Shown: positions 1 through 11,725, counted from the first letter of the stretch. The stretch: DNA of 64,000 nt from Thioflexithrix psekupsensis (GCF_002149925.1 NZ_MSLT01000001.1:159410-223409); one strand, 5' to 3'. Translations and numbers: made by a program. The notes: generated by a model not told the origin, from the sequence alone.

Positions 1-347
1 TGATTTTTAGAGTCTTTTTCGTACAACACAAGACGCACTTTGACGCGCAATGACGCTGCGTATGTCATACCGCGCACTTGACACTCTTTTACGTCAAACA
101 TCGGTTTACTTAAACGATAGCTGACGTATTCAAGTACAGCATTCCCCGAATAGCTGACAATGGGAAAAACGGATTTAAAAGCGGCATGGAGTCCGATGTC
201 TTCACGCAGCTCAGGGGTAACCTCTTTTTGTAAGAAAAGACGGTAGGATTCAATCTGAGTGGCGAGCAGATAAGGCACTTTCAAAATGCTGGAACGCTGA
301 CCGAAATCCTTACGAATACGTTTTTTTTCCGTGAACGAATAGACCAT
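1..347 (-). CDS. rpoB: RNA polymerase beta subunit, N-terminal part (runs off the window)
   Basis: The first 115 residues of the beta subunit are visible, starting [18 protein letters not shown], which is close to the E. coli RpoB start. The conserved blocks [21 protein letters not shown] and [21 protein letters not shown] follow in the expected order. The protein is the catalytic beta chain of cytoplasmic RNA polymerase. The gene lies downstream of rplL on the same strand, and the remainder is outside the window. A hairpin at 434-459 separates it from rplL. Identification is essentially certain. Confidence 0.97.
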   Translation of the reverse strand, partial: MVYSFTEKKRIRKDFGQRSSILKVPYLLATQIESYRLFLQKEVTPELREDIGLHAAFKSVFPIVSYSGNAVLEYVSYRLSKPMFDVKECQVRGMTYAASLRVKVRLVLYEKDSKN

Positions 348-428
348 TATCACTCCCGATTTTACCCCATGGACTGTGAAACAAGCGGGTTTCAAGCCAT
401 GAGCCAAGACACGTTAAGACACTAGCAG

Positions 429-459
429 AAAAAGGCCGGTGACATCACCGTCACCAGCC
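429..459 (-). terminator. rplL-rpoB intergenic attenuator/terminator hairpin
   Basis: On the minus strand a 10-bp stem (434-443 with 450-459, one G-U pair, 6-nt loop) is followed by five U residues. It sits between rplL and rpoB, where E. coli has a partial terminator that lowers rpoBC transcription relative to the ribosomal protein genes. The same role is inferred here. Plus-strand T residues on the other side make it potentially bidirectional. Confidence 0.75.
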
Positions 460-506
460 CGTTTTTTTAAGACGTTAAAAATGCGTCAGATTGGCATACA
501 AGGGGC

Positions 507-881
507 TTACTTAATGTCCACCGTGCCGCCTGATTCTTCCAATTCTTTCTTGATTTTTGCGGCTTCATCTTTAGAAACGCCTTCTTTCACCACGGAAGGG
601 ACACCTTCAACCAAGTCTTTGGCTTCTTTCAGACCTAAGCCGGTGATAGCACGGATGGCTTTAATCACGTTGACTTTCTTATCGCCAAAACCGGTCAACA
701 AGACGTTGAATTCGGTTTGTTCTTCAACCACTGCGGCTTCGGCAGCGGGTGCAGCGGCAACAGCCACCGCAGCGGCAGCAGAAACGCCAAATTTTGCTTC
801 CATTGCGCTGATCAGATCAACAATTTCCATAACGGTCATGTTGGCAATGGTATCTAACAATTCTTCTTTAGAAACGGCCAT
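507..881 (-). CDS. rplL: 50S ribosomal protein L7/L12
   Basis: A 124-residue acidic protein of the usual L7/L12 length. It has an N-terminal dimerisation helix (residues 1 to about 35), an Ala/Pro-rich hinge (about 36-52, with [15 protein letters not shown]) and the C-terminal domain with [25 protein letters not shown]. It forms the flexible ribosomal stalk that recruits translation GTPases and binds L10 as dimers. An AGGAG ribosome binding site lies just upstream of the ATG at 881. It follows rplJ in the same operon and ends with TAA. Confidence 0.98.
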   Translation of the reverse strand: MAVSKEELLDTIANMTVMEIVDLISAMEAKFGVSAAAAVAVAAAPAAEAAVVEEQTEFNVLLTGFGDKKVNVIKAIRAITGLGLKEAKDLVEGVPSVVKEGVSKDEAAKIKKELEESGGTVDIK

Positions 882-939
882 GATTTTTGATAACTCCTAG
901 CGGGAAAAATAAACTTTCCCAAAATGGTCTAAGTGGAAA

Positions 940-1473
940 TTAAGCGGATGCGCTTTGTTTGCTGTCGCGTATCGCAGCGACGGTGCGAACCAGCTTGGCA
1001 TGCGGTTCGGCCAGCGTGCGTACAAATTTGGTGATCGGTGCTTTGATCACGGACATGAGCAGGCTGATGGCTTCGTCACGGGTTGGCATCTTCGAGATGC
1101 GCTCAAGTTCTTCAGCACCATACAACCGACCGCCGATGGCTACGCCTTTGACGGTTAATTTTTTGTTGGTTTTGAGAAACTCTTTAACCACCCGTGCCGC
1201 GGCACCGGGGTCTTGTTGTGAGAAAGCCAGAACAACGGGGCCTGTCAAAACCGATTGAAGACATTTAAATTCAGTGTCTTCAATGGCGCGACGCGCTAAG
1301 GTATTGCGCACGACTCGAAGATAAACACCGTTATTTCGAGCTTGAATGCGTAATGCCGTCATTTCCGTTACCGTCATGCCACGATATTCAGCAGCGACAG
1401 CAGAGAAGGCCGTCGCTGCAACTTCTGCAACTTCTGCGACGATGGCCTGCTTGTCTGCGAGTCTAAGCGGCAT
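940..1473 (-). CDS. rplJ: 50S ribosomal protein L10
   Basis: L10 anchors the L7/L12 stalk to 23S rRNA and represses its own operon. The frame is open back to 1638, but the conserved protein begins MPLRLADKQAIVAEVAEVA at 1473. That ATG is preceded by AAGGAG at a good distance, giving 177 residues, normal for the family. The N-terminal part holds EYRGMTVTEMTALR and VVRNTLARRA; the C-terminal helix (KLVRTVAAIRDSK) binds L12. The extra upstream open frame is the leader RNA, not protein. rplL follows 58 nt downstream. Confidence 0.96.
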   Translation of the reverse strand: MPLRLADKQAIVAEVAEVAATAFSAVAAEYRGMTVTEMTALRIQARNNGVYLRVVRNTLARRAIEDTEFKCLQSVLTGPVVLAFSQQDPGAAARVVKEFLKTNKKLTVKGVAIGGRLYGAEELERISKMPTRDEAISLLMSVIKAPITKFVRTLAEPHAKLVRTVAAIRDSKQSASA

Positions 1474-1479
1474 ATAAGG

Positions 1480-1636
1480 ATACTCCTTGCTTAAAATGAG
1501 GGCTGTCACCAGCCTTGGCTTTTTTACCAGCAAAGACCGTTCAGTGGTCTTGCCGTCTGCACTGGCGGAGCGTATTTTCGCGCCTTTAAACGAGTAACAA
1601 ACTCGCACCTGTGGTCTTTGACGACCGCTGAACGTC
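1480..1636 (-). promoter_or_regulatory. Ribosomal protein L10 leader (autoregulatory 5' UTR)
   Basis: The minus-strand leader upstream of rplJ contains CAAAGACCACAGGTG, the hairpin AAGACC-ACTGAAC-GGTCTT (1533-1551) and GGCTG-GTGA-CAGCC (1501-1514), placed before the AAGGAG of rplJ. Sequence and position fit the L10 leader family, in which the L10-L12 complex binds the mRNA and blocks translation. I recognised it by eye; a covariance-model search would settle it. Confidence 0.7.
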
Positions 1637-1638
1637 AA

Positions 1639-1666
1639 GATATATCAAACATCAGCAGCCTAACAA
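1639..1666 (-). promoter_or_regulatory. Candidate sigma-70 promoter for rplJ-rplL-rpoB
   Basis: On the minus strand TTGTTA (1661-1666) and TATATC (1639-1644) are separated by 16 nt, and transcription would begin just before the L10 leader. A local promoter is needed because rplK-rplA are not directly upstream. The match is only moderate. Confidence 0.4.
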
Positions 1667-1830
1667 AGTCTGTCTAACAAAGGCGTTGATCGATTCGATC
1701 ATGTTCCTTTGTTTGGTGTATTCGGTATAAGTGCAAAAACTGGAGATTGTAATGGATTTTTTTGGAGGTGTAAAGTGTTTTTTTTGTTTACACCAGTGGG
1801 AGGTGAGCGTAATGGGACAGGAGGGCGTTG

Positions 1831-1872
1831 TCTGAATCAGTTTGAACGAATTAAACGAGTTTCTGATTCAGA
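1831..1872 (-). repeat. Gene-end hairpin with CTGAATCAG/CTGATTCAG arms
   Basis: TCTGAATCAG (1831-1840) and CTGATTCAGA (1863-1872) form a perfect 10-bp inverted repeat just downstream of the exonuclease gene. The same arms form a hairpin at 55447-55480, again after a minus-strand gene. A related arm (TCAGAATCAGAATTTACAG) lies inside the small TA-flanked repeats elsewhere in the window. There is no U tract, so a classical terminator is doubtful. Confidence 0.5.
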
Positions 1873-1893
1873 CAAAACAAGCCCATTTTAAAA

Positions 1894-2511
1894 TTAAAAA
1901 CTGTGTTTTAATTTCAAGTACATTAATGCTGTCATTAAGGCATCATTATAAGCATCGTGTTGTCCTAAAACAGGCAAATCTAAATCTTGCATCATGCTAT
2001 CAAAACGCAAATCAATTTGGCGCGGCTGATGAGAACGCGCACTGCCATATTTGCGATCATAATATAAGCCTGAGACTTCAATTTGTGGATTGGGCAGCGC
2101 AATGCCGAGTAATGGACGAATATATTTATTCAATAACGCCACTTGAAATTCCAAGTAATAACCCACCAACGGCCGCGAACCAATAAATTGTAAAAAGGCT
2201 AAAATAGCCACTTCGGGCGATAAACCATTTTCCAAATCACAACGGCGTAAATGGTGTTTTTTTATCGAATGTTCATCTAATTCTGAAGAGGGTTGAATAA
2301 ACAATTCTAAGCGACGGCTGGTCAAAATGCGATTATTTTCAACAAATACCGCACCAATAGACAAAATGTCCGCTTTTTTCACATCAAAGCTGCTGCTTTC
2401 ACAATCAAAACACACAAGATTATTATCAGGAGGCATTTCAAATAAAAAACGGTATTTATCGTTTTTTAACCGCCGTTGTTCTCGTTGCAATTTAGCAAAT
2501 AAGTCAAACAT
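1894..2511 (-). CDS. DnaQ-like 3'-5' exonuclease
   Basis: A 205-residue protein with the three DEDD exonuclease motifs. ExoI is CFDCESSS (D36 and E38), ExoII is a diverged GYYLEFQVALL with Glu instead of Asp, and ExoIII is GQHDAYND near residue 188. The ATG at 2511 shares its A with the TGA stop of the upstream DUF294 gene, so translation is probably coupled. An alternative TTG lies one codon earlier. DNA polymerase III epsilon-type exonucleases of this kind commonly sit next to DUF294 proteins and actP. Substrate and role are not evident. Confidence 0.85.
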   Translation of the reverse strand: MFDLFAKLQREQRRLKNDKYRFLFEMPPDNNLVCFDCESSSFDVKKADILSIGAVFVENNRILTSRRLELFIQPSSELDEHSIKKHHLRRCDLENGLSPEVAILAFLQFIGSRPLVGYYLEFQVALLNKYIRPLLGIALPNPQIEVSGLYYDRKYGSARSHQPRQIDLRFDSMMQDLDLPVLGQHDAYNDALMTALMYLKLKHSF

Positions 2512-4340
2512 CAAGACACCATGTTTAAACGAAAATGATGGGTAATGAATTTTTTAAATTCATTCACAATCTTAAACGAATCTTTTAACAAATCACGTTC
2601 CAGTTTATTAAGCGCGTCTGGCTTAATATAATTGTCGTAATCTTGGTTTAAATTAACCTTTTTCAATTCGGCATCTAAGCGAATTGAAATCATAAAGGCA
2701 AACGCTTCAATTAACTCAATGGCAAAATCTTTATCCAATACACCTTTATCGCGTAAGACTTTAATGCGTTCAATAGTATTGGTGCAAGTCAGACGATGTT
2801 CTAAGGCCAAACTGCGCACCCCGTGAACAATGGGGAAAATTCCGCCTTTTTTCATGTCGAGTTCATCTTTATGCTCATTTTTCTCGACAATAAAACCTTC
2901 AAACCAACTCAATGGCGTTTCAAAAGCCAAAGTAGGACGGGCAAAACTGCTGAAAAAGATTAAATTATCGTTTAATAATTTATACAGATAATTTTTCACC
3001 GCAGCCAATAAACTGGTATCGCCCGCAATCGCTTGGGCATCGTAGAAAATCGCCAAGTTCATCAAAGCTTCTTCGTTGGGTTGATCCACCCAGTCATACA
3101 TTTGATCTTGGAAGGCTTTTAGCGATTTACACCAAAAAGGATTACTCACCATAATTTTGCCCGGACACGGCGGATAACCAAAATCAATTAAAATCTCGGT
3201 TAAACTCTGGGTTAATTTAGGCAAATCAGGATATTCAAAACCATCGCGTAAAATAATTGCATTGTCTTGATCGGTTTTTAAAATCTGCTCTTCGCGCCCT
3301 TCGCTGCCCATGACCAATAAACAAGAATTCGCTAATAATTCGGGCGGCGCAATTAATTGGTACAGTTTCTCAAAAATCTTTTTATTTAATTCGCCCACCA
3401 ATTGCGAAATAAAACGCACTTTTACACCACGACTATACAACGATTGAATCATGCTCACCAAGGTTTGACTGGCTTTTTTCAATTGTTCCGTGGTGGTGGC
3501 GCGCTCAATTTGCACCGCAATTAAATGCGAATGGGTGGAAAAATAACTTAATAAATCCACTTGATCCAAAATGCCTGCGATTTGATTTTCTCTGTCGTAA
3601 ATAATCAAATGCTTAATCGAATTGCGCGTCATTAATAAATTGGCATTAAACAAAAAATCATCTATTTTCGCGCCAATTAAACGATACGTGGCAATATCGC
3701 CCACTGCAGCATCAATCGGCACGCGCTTTAACACCACATGATTAGACACATCGGTGTCCGTCATAATCCCCACATCTTGATCGCGTTTAATCAATAAGGC
3801 CATGACTTTCTGCTCACGCATTAATTTTACCGCTTCCGCAATCGACACTTGGGCATCCACAAAAACAGGCGGCTGAATATACGCATCTTCAATACGCGCC
3901 ACCATAAATGAGGCCACTTCTTTACTATTGCGTTGTTCAATCAGATCGTTTAAACGCGCCGTTAAGTCCTGATAATAAAAATTTTCAAAACTTTTATTAC
4001 GATGGAGAATATTTAAAAAAACCACCTTCGGCACTAAATAACAAATCGTTTCTTCTTGCGCCACAAAAGCGTTGGAATTAGAATTTTCAATTAAAGCCAG
4101 CGGATTAAACGAATCTTGTTTAGTATAAACCGACACTTTTTCTTCATCGCTTAATTCATGCACCAAGCCTTTAATCACAATAAATAAATGATCAGGCACT
4201 CGCCCCGCCGGAATTAAATATTCCCCCGTCTTAAAATAAGCAATATCGACCGATTGCACCATACGCTCTAAATCCGCTTCTAATAAGCGATCAAAAGGCG
4301 GAATCGCCGCAATAAATGTTTTTTGTTCCAATACACTCAA
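2511..4340 (-). CDS. cNMP-binding / CBS / DUF294 nucleotidyltransferase-like signalling protein
   Basis: A 609-residue cytoplasmic regulator in four parts: a cyclic-nucleotide-binding fold (about 10-120, TGEYLIPAGRVPDHLFIVIKG), a CBS pair (about 150-275), a GlnD-like nucleotidyltransferase domain (about 335-430, VMGSEGREEQILKTDQDNA) and a C-terminal DUF294 helical domain. The start is a TTG at 4340 with GAGGTG upstream. By family it may modify or sense a partner protein in response to a nucleotide. Its position beside actP and DUF485 suggests a link to acetate uptake, which is inference. It overlaps the exonuclease gene by the TGATG junction. Confidence 0.9.
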   Translation of the reverse strand: MSVLEQKTFIAAIPPFDRLLEADLERMVQSVDIAYFKTGEYLIPAGRVPDHLFIVIKGLVHELSDEEKVSVYTKQDSFNPLALIENSNSNAFVAQEETICYLVPKVVFLNILHRNKSFENFYYQDLTARLNDLIEQRNSKEVASFMVARIEDAYIQPPVFVDAQVSIAEAVKLMREQKVMALLIKRDQDVGIMTDTDVSNHVVLKRVPIDAAVGDIATYRLIGAKIDDFLFNANLLMTRNSIKHLIIYDRENQIAGILDQVDLLSYFSTHSHLIAVQIERATTTEQLKKASQTLVSMIQSLYSRGVKVRFISQLVGELNKKIFEKLYQLIAPPELLANSCLLVMGSEGREEQILKTDQDNAIILRDGFEYPDLPKLTQSLTEILIDFGYPPCPGKIMVSNPFWCKSLKAFQDQMYDWVDQPNEEALMNLAIFYDAQAIAGDTSLLAAVKNYLYKLLNDNLIFFSSFARPTLAFETPLSWFEGFIVEKNEHKDELDMKKGGIFPIVHGVRSLALEHRLTCTNTIERIKVLRDKGVLDKDFAIELIEAFAFMISIRLDAELKKVNLNQDYDNYIKPDALNKLERDLLKDSFKIVNEFKKFITHHFRLNMVS

Positions 4341-4369
4341 AATAACACCTCAACCTTTAGAACATCTTT

Positions 4370-4440
4370 ATTCAATAAAAAAAGCCACAACCGCAGTGAA
4401 TGTTAAAAAATACTCAACATTCAACAACCTTTGTGGCTTT
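4370..4440 (-). terminator. Terminator downstream of actP (nested stem)
   Basis: AAAGCCACAA (4381-4390) pairs with TTTGTGGCTTT (4430-4440), and inside it TGAATGTT (4397-4404) pairs with AACATTCA (4416-4423). On the minus strand the stem is followed by a run of seven U residues. It terminates the DUF485-actP transcript before the DUF294 gene. Confidence 0.75.
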
Positions 4441-4453
4441 CTGTCCATATTTT

Positions 4454-4477
4454 GGGGGAAGAGGAGACTCTTCCCCC
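4454..4477 (-). terminator. Perfect 10-bp GC-rich hairpin after actP
   Basis: GGGGGAAGAG and CTCTTCCCCC form a perfect stem with a GAGA tetraloop, 27 nt after the actP stop codon. There is no U tract directly after it. It could stabilise the mRNA 3' end or work together with the terminator at 4370-4440. Confidence 0.5.
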
Positions 4478-4504
4478 GATCACACAACAAACTGCAAGAC
4501 GCGA

Positions 4505-6157
4505 TTAGTGGCTAGAAGCCCCTTCCGCACCGATACCCGTTTGACAACGAATATCTTGTGCTTCAAACGCAGCCAAGTCGATCTTCGCCCGCTCGCTCTT
4601 ATCAGTAATCGAGAAGAACCAAATACCGACAAACGCAATGGTGACTGAAATCAACGCAGGATGTTTGGAGAAGAAAATTGCCTTTTCAAAACCTAAAACA
4701 TCTACCCAAATGGTTGGCCCTAATACCACCAATGCAATCGCAGTCAACAAACCAATTAATCCCCCGATAAATGCACCACGAGTGGTCAGTTTAGACCAGA
4801 ACATGGACATGAATAATACGGGGAAGTTTGCGCTGGCAGCAATCGCAAATGCCAAGCCGACCATGAAGGCAATGTTTTGTTTCTCAAACAAAATACCCAA
4901 AAAGATAGCCATAATCCCTAATGCGACTGTTGCCATCTTAGAAATGCGCATTTCTGTCACTTCATCCACTTTGCCTTTTTTGATCACAGAGGCATATAAG
5001 TCATGAGAAATCGCTGACGCGCCTGCTAAAGTTAAGCCCGCAACCACCGCTAAAATCGTTGCAAAAGCCACCGCAGAAATAAAGCCTAAGAAAACATTTC
5101 CACCCACTGCTTTGGACAAATGAATCGCAGCCATGTTAGAGCCGCCGATCAACGCGCCTTTTTCATCTAAGAATTCAGGTGTATTTAATAATACGATAGC
5201 ACCAAAACCAATGATAAAGGTCAAAATGTAGAAATAGCCAATAAAACCAGTGGCATAGAGTACAGATTTACGGGCTTCGCGTGCATCAGAAACCGTAAAG
5301 AAACGCATTAAAATATGTGGTAAACCAGCCGTACCGAACATCAAGGCGATACCCAAAGAAATGGCAGAGTACCAGTCAGACACTAAACCACCGGGTGCCA
5401 TGATGGCCGCTCCTTTGGCATGAACTTCAACCGCTTTTTCAAACATTTGCTCAGGGCTGAAATTGAACTGGGCTAACGCCATACCAGCGATGAAGGTTGC
5501 GCCAGAGAGCAACAAAACTGCTTTGATGATCTGTACCCATGTGGTCGCTAACATACCGCCAAAGGTGACGTACAGAATAATCAGGATACCGACTAAAACC
5601 ACAGCCAGTTCATAAGACAAACCGAACAGAAGTTGAATCAGTTTACCTGCACCCACCATCTGGGCGATCAAGTACAGCAGAACGGTGGTCAAAGCCCCAA
5701 AAGCAGACAAGGTACGAATGGGAGTTTGTGCCAAACGGTAAGAAGCCACGTCTGCGAAGGTGTATTTACCTAAGTTACGTAAACGCTCTGCCACTAAGAA
5801 CAGAATCACTGGCCAACCGACCAAGAAACCGATGGAGTAAATCAAGCCATCAAAACCTGATGCGAATACCAAACCTGAAATCCCCAAAAACGACGCAGCC
5901 GACATGTAGTCACCCGCAATCGCCAAACCGTTTTGAAAACCAGTGATACCACCGCCAGCGGTGTAAAAGTCTTTTGCTGTTTTTGTACGTTGTGCTGCCC
6001 AATAGGTAATCCCTAGCGTTGCACCTACAAATATCAAAAACATAATAATCGCGGTTACATTCAAGCTCTCCTCTTTAGCACCTGTGGACTGTGCAAAGAC
6101 GGCAGATGCCAGAAATAGAGTAATAAACCCACCCCACAGAATAAAATTCTTGACCAT
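4505..6157 (-). CDS. actP: Sodium:solute symporter, acetate permease type
   Basis: A 550-residue inner-membrane protein of the solute:sodium symporter family with about 13 hydrophobic segments and a probable N-terminal signal segment. The ActP signature is clear: [35 protein letters not shown] near residues 61-95, and [17 protein letters not shown] further on. It should import acetate or other short carboxylates with Na+. The ATG at 6157 overlaps the TAA of the DUF485 gene (TAATG), the usual yjcH-actP arrangement. No acetyl-CoA synthetase gene is in view. Confidence 0.93.
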   Translation of the reverse strand: MVKNFILWGGFITLFLASAVFAQSTGAKEESLNVTAIIMFLIFVGATLGITYWAAQRTKTAKDFYTAGGGITGFQNGLAIAGDYMSAASFLGISGLVFASGFDGLIYSIGFLVGWPVILFLVAERLRNLGKYTFADVASYRLAQTPIRTLSAFGALTTVLLYLIAQMVGAGKLIQLLFGLSYELAVVLVGILIILYVTFGGMLATTWVQIIKAVLLLSGATFIAGMALAQFNFSPEQMFEKAVEVHAKGAAIMAPGGLVSDWYSAISLGIALMFGTAGLPHILMRFFTVSDAREARKSVLYATGFIGYFYILTFIIGFGAIVLLNTPEFLDEKGALIGGSNMAAIHLSKAVGGNVFLGFISAVAFATILAVVAGLTLAGASAISHDLYASVIKKGKVDEVTEMRISKMATVALGIMAIFLGILFEKQNIAFMVGLAFAIAASANFPVLFMSMFWSKLTTRGAFIGGLIGLLTAIALVVLGPTIWVDVLGFEKAIFFSKHPALISVTIAFVGIWFFSITDKSERAKIDLAAFEAQDIRCQTGIGAEGASSH

Positions 6158-6462
6158 TATTTCAATTCCTCCTTGATTTCTTTGGTCAGACGGTCAAATT
6201 CGCCGTTAGCGCGATAGACATAAACCCCTGTTACTACGAATGCAAAAATAATGATTCCTAATCCAGCGGGAATGCCAACGGTAATTACTGAACCACCGAT
6301 AGACTGGGCGAATACACTGGGGGCGAAAGCGATGATCAAAATAAAGCCGTAATATGCTCCCAACATTAAGGCAGAAAGTATCCAAATAAACGGCGTGCGT
6401 TTAGCGACTAACTCCTTGTATTTTGGGTTATTTTTGACTTTTTCAACAATATCTTGTTGCAT
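6157..6462 (-). CDS. yjcH: DUF485 membrane protein (YjcH family)
   Basis: A small inner-membrane protein of 101 residues with two transmembrane segments (about 27-48 and 60-83), starting [19 protein letters not shown]. The ATG at 6462 has AGGAG at a suitable distance; a TTG one codon earlier is less likely. DUF485 genes almost always precede actP and are thought to assist the symporter. It overlaps actP by one base, so the two are translationally coupled. Confidence 0.92.
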   Translation of the reverse strand: MQQDIVEKVKNNPKYKELVAKRTPFIWILSALMLGAYYGFILIIAFAPSVFAQSIGGSVITVGIPAGLGIIIFAFVVTGVYVYRANGEFDRLTKEIKEELK

Positions 6463-6546
6463 CAATGACTCCTATTGGTTGGTTGTTAGTTAAGTGCGGG
6501 TATTAATTTTTTTTACCGAACTTATAAGTAAAATCAACAGTGATAG

Positions 6547-6575
6547 ATGTTATCGTGAATAATTATTTTTAGCAA
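6547..6575 (-). promoter_or_regulatory. Candidate promoter of yjcH-actP
   Basis: On the minus strand TTGCTA (6570-6575) and TAACAT (6547-6552) are 17 nt apart, about 85 nt upstream of the DUF485 start. The match is by eye and modest. Confidence 0.33.
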
Positions 6576-6660
6576 CGATTATTTGCCACACCTCTGTCGA
6601 ATCACAGACAGGCAAAATCAGGTGTTTACTCAAACCCAATAACGTAAAACAAGCACATCA

Positions 6661-8943
6661 TCATAACCAATTCCCGGTCAACAGAAAAGGCCCCCAATAA
6701 GCAGGATGCTGATAACGGGGATGTCGCAACAACTGCATTTGCACCTGTTGTAAGGCTTTGGCTTTGGAGATTCCTGAAGCATTCAGCAAGGTCTGGTAAA
6801 ACTGTGTCATCGCCAACGCAGTCGCCTCGTCATCCACAAACCACAACGTTGCCATCGCACTGCGTGCGCCCGCTTTCACCGCCACACCCGCTAAACCCAG
6901 TGCCGCTTTATCATCACCCACTGCTGTCTGACACGCGCTGAGTGTCAGCAACTCAATGGGCTGTTGACGAAAGCTCCCCAAACCAATCACCGTCTGTAGG
7001 CGATCTATTGTAATTTTATCGTGATAATTAAGCAAATAAGTTTGCTGTGGGTCTGCGCTGAATTCGCCGTGCGTGGCGAGATGAATCGCAGTAAATTCTG
7101 TGGCACGCAATTGCCCTTGTAGATTTTCCAAAGAAAAATTTTTGTCTAATAAAATTGTGGCGCGTTGCGTCACTTCAGCAATTCGTTGTAGTTCTTTGGG
7201 AACGCTGGGCAGCGGCGGATAATTCTGCACGGCTTCGGATAAGCCTGCGAGTAAAAATTGGGCATTGTGCCAATCAATCTGCTGAGGTTCAGTCAAAGTT
7301 AAACCCGGTGTAATGGCTAAGGCGTACTGTTCAATTAAAAATTGCTGACCATCAAATAACGTCGCCATAGGCACGGTACGCAATAATCCATCTGGCACAA
7401 AAACCAAAGTATCTACTTGACGTTTTTTTAAATAAGACTGAAGTGGTTGAATGAGCCAATCATATAATTGTTGTGCGGGATAAAGATAACGTTTATTCGG
7501 TCGCGTTTGCAAGCCTGTGCGTAAAAGCAATAATTGTTCTTCAACTGCTTGTTGCGTGGCAGAAACGGTAAAAACTTTAATGCCCTCTCCCGCACTGACC
7601 AATAACACCAAACGATCCGCTAAAGTAATGGGATAAATCACCGCGGTATGTTCAACCAATTGATCCAATTCAGGATAATCACGCTCCGCCGTCGAGACAC
7701 AATCATCTTGGAAATAATTGCGCAATTCGGCTAATTTCGCTTGTTCAATACTGGATCGGGCTTGTTTTAACCAGTGTTGTTTATCTTCTTCTTGTGTGGC
7801 TTTACTGGCTTTATGTAAAAACAAATCGGCTAATTCATAATAAACAGGTCTAACCACTTCATTAAAATGGCCTTGAACAATTCGTTGTCCTGTTTCTAAT
7901 AACTCTTGAATTGGCTGCAAAATATCGGCTGACATTTGATAAAGTTTAATCGCTTCATCGACCTCACCTAATTCTCGTTGAATGCGCCCCATTTGCCAAT
8001 AGGCTTGATAAAGCAATTCTAAAGAATTCGATTGATTAGCATAAAAAATAGTTTGACGGGCATAATCTAAAGCATTAGAAAATTGCCGTGACTGTTCTGC
8101 TAATAGTGCATGTTGTTGATAGCTTAATGCCAATAAACGTGGTTGCTGTAATTCTTGGGCTAATTCATGGGCTTTTATAGCCGCTTGATATAACTGATTA
8201 AGCAGCTGTTGTTTATCGCTAATAGATAAATCAGGAAAAGTCAATAATTTTTGTAAATGTTGACTATAAGTTAATAAGAAACTGGCGGTGTGTTGCGTAT
8301 GGGGTTGTTGTAATAATTGCGTGGCTAATTGTTGAGAAAAAGGCAAAATGGCAGTTATTTCTTCTTGTGCGATTAAAGCAAATAAATGGTTTAATGCAAT
8401 CTTAAAAAATAAAGACAAATCATCCCCATTCGCCACCAATGCCGCAGCGCGTTGATAACAGGCTAACCCCTCTTCTAAAGCATCATGAGCCAACCAAACA
8501 TTACCCAAACTGTTTAAGGCATGTGCTAAAATAGCGGGGTCATTGAGAGATTCGGCTAAAGTGACGGCTTGTTGCGCATACGCTAACGCGGCTTCTTGAT
8601 CGCCAATGGTCAACCACGCATCGCTGAATTGACTGAAAATTAAAGCTTGTTGAGTGGGATCGCCATATTGTTCGGCGTATTTAATTGCTTGATCTAATTG
8701 TAAAAAAACGTGGCGATGCTTGCCTAAAGCCTGTTGTGCGGCGGCTAAACGGCTGTGTAATTGTATTTTTTCTTCCCCACTGGCCGATGGCAAACGTAAT
8801 TCCCATGCACGAATGGCGTGTTCAAATCTCCCTTGCTCATAAGCCTGCCACGCACTGTCAGCCCACACCGGTGCAGATAAAGAAAAACCACCGAATAAAT
8901 AAAAAACAATTAGCCCATAAAACAAATATAATCCATTGCGCAT
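6661..8943 (-). CDS. Secreted TPR-repeat CHAT-domain protein
   Basis: A 760-residue protein with an N-terminal signal peptide (cleavage likely after VWA near residue 28). TPR helices run from about 30 to 400, for example QALIFSQFSDAWLTIGDQEA and HALNSLGNVWLAHDALEEGL. A C-terminal CHAT domain follows (about 480-760). The caspase-like dyad is present: His about 625 in HLATHGE and Cys about 671 in LSACQTAVG, followed by GLAGVAVKAGARS and LWFVDDEAT. It is probably a periplasmic or surface cysteine peptidase or scaffold; the substrate is unknown. It starts 29 nt after the GTPase gene, likely the same operon. Confidence 0.9.
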   Translation of the reverse strand: MRNGLYLFYGLIVFYLFGGFSLSAPVWADSAWQAYEQGRFEHAIRAWELRLPSASGEEKIQLHSRLAAAQQALGKHRHVFLQLDQAIKYAEQYGDPTQQALIFSQFSDAWLTIGDQEAALAYAQQAVTLAESLNDPAILAHALNSLGNVWLAHDALEEGLACYQRAAALVANGDDLSLFFKIALNHLFALIAQEEITAILPFSQQLATQLLQQPHTQHTASFLLTYSQHLQKLLTFPDLSISDKQQLLNQLYQAAIKAHELAQELQQPRLLALSYQQHALLAEQSRQFSNALDYARQTIFYANQSNSLELLYQAYWQMGRIQRELGEVDEAIKLYQMSADILQPIQELLETGQRIVQGHFNEVVRPVYYELADLFLHKASKATQEEDKQHWLKQARSSIEQAKLAELRNYFQDDCVSTAERDYPELDQLVEHTAVIYPITLADRLVLLVSAGEGIKVFTVSATQQAVEEQLLLLRTGLQTRPNKRYLYPAQQLYDWLIQPLQSYLKKRQVDTLVFVPDGLLRTVPMATLFDGQQFLIEQYALAITPGLTLTEPQQIDWHNAQFLLAGLSEAVQNYPPLPSVPKELQRIAEVTQRATILLDKNFSLENLQGQLRATEFTAIHLATHGEFSADPQQTYLLNYHDKITIDRLQTVIGLGSFRQQPIELLTLSACQTAVGDDKAALGLAGVAVKAGARSAMATLWFVDDEATALAMTQFYQTLLNASGISKAKALQQVQMQLLRHPRYQHPAYWGPFLLTGNWL

Positions 8944-8972
8944 AACTAAAACATTCCAAAATAAAAGTGAAA

Positions 8973-9497
8973 TTAAACCGCTTGTAAAATCGCTAATAAA
9001 GCGTGAATTAAAATTTTTACATCATTGGGTTGACGTGCATCCACTTCAAAAATCGGCACGATTTGTCCGCGCTGCATTAAGGCCTGTTGATAATCGAATA
9101 AAGTTAATTGTTGACTGACATCAAATCGCGTCACACCAATCACGACTCCCGTTTGGGCAATAAAATCTTTAAACGCATCTAAATAAAAAGCCAAATCTGC
9201 TAAAGGATCAGGACGCGCATTATCCAACATTAAAACCAAACCAATGCCGCCGCGGGTTAAAATTGTCCACATATAATCGAATCGCGCTTGGCCGGGCGTG
9301 CCGTACAAATGGATGCGTTCGCCCGCATCCAAAGTGATATAACCATAATCCATTGCCACGGTTGTGTTTTCTTTGCGATTTTTGCCTTCTTCATCGCTAC
9401 AGCGGACATCAGTGGAAATGGGGGGAATTTCGCTGATCGAGGCAATGGCCGTGGTTTTGCCTGCCCCCATCGGGCCTGTGAAAATAATTTTATCCAT
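8973..9497 (-). CDS. MglA-like small GTPase
   Basis: A 174-residue Ras-like GTPase with a P-loop GPMGAGKTT (8-16), the G2 region TTVAMDYG, a G3 motif YGTPGQ in place of DxxG, and a G4 motif TRFD in place of NKxD. This pattern is typical of the bacterial GTP-binding family found next to Roadblock/LC7 or polarity proteins. No Roadblock gene is visible here. The partner in the operon is the CHAT protein 29 nt downstream. A cytoplasmic regulatory switch is likely, with unknown effector. Confidence 0.87.
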   Translation of the reverse strand: MDKIIFTGPMGAGKTTAIASISEIPPISTDVRCSDEEGKNRKENTTVAMDYGYITLDAGERIHLYGTPGQARFDYMWTILTRGGIGLVLMLDNARPDPLADLAFYLDAFKDFIAQTGVVIGVTRFDVSQQLTLFDYQQALMQRGQIVPIFEVDARQPNDVKILIHALLAILQAV

Positions 9498-9664
9498 AGG
9501 GATTCACTCACGATAACTGTAAAACATATACCTAACCAACACCGTGTAGCAAAAAGTGTTGCAGTCCATTATGCGCTTTTTGCCTGTTCTTTTACAGCCT
9601 TTGGTGTGGGGACGGGAAATCACGCTAAAGTATCATTCTCCTCTGCTCATTTCGCTAAAAATAA

Positions 9665-11725
<2,061 letters not shown>

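Noticed and set aside
439..900. Plus-strand open frame over rplL
   Set aside because: It is the reverse of a certain ribosomal protein gene.
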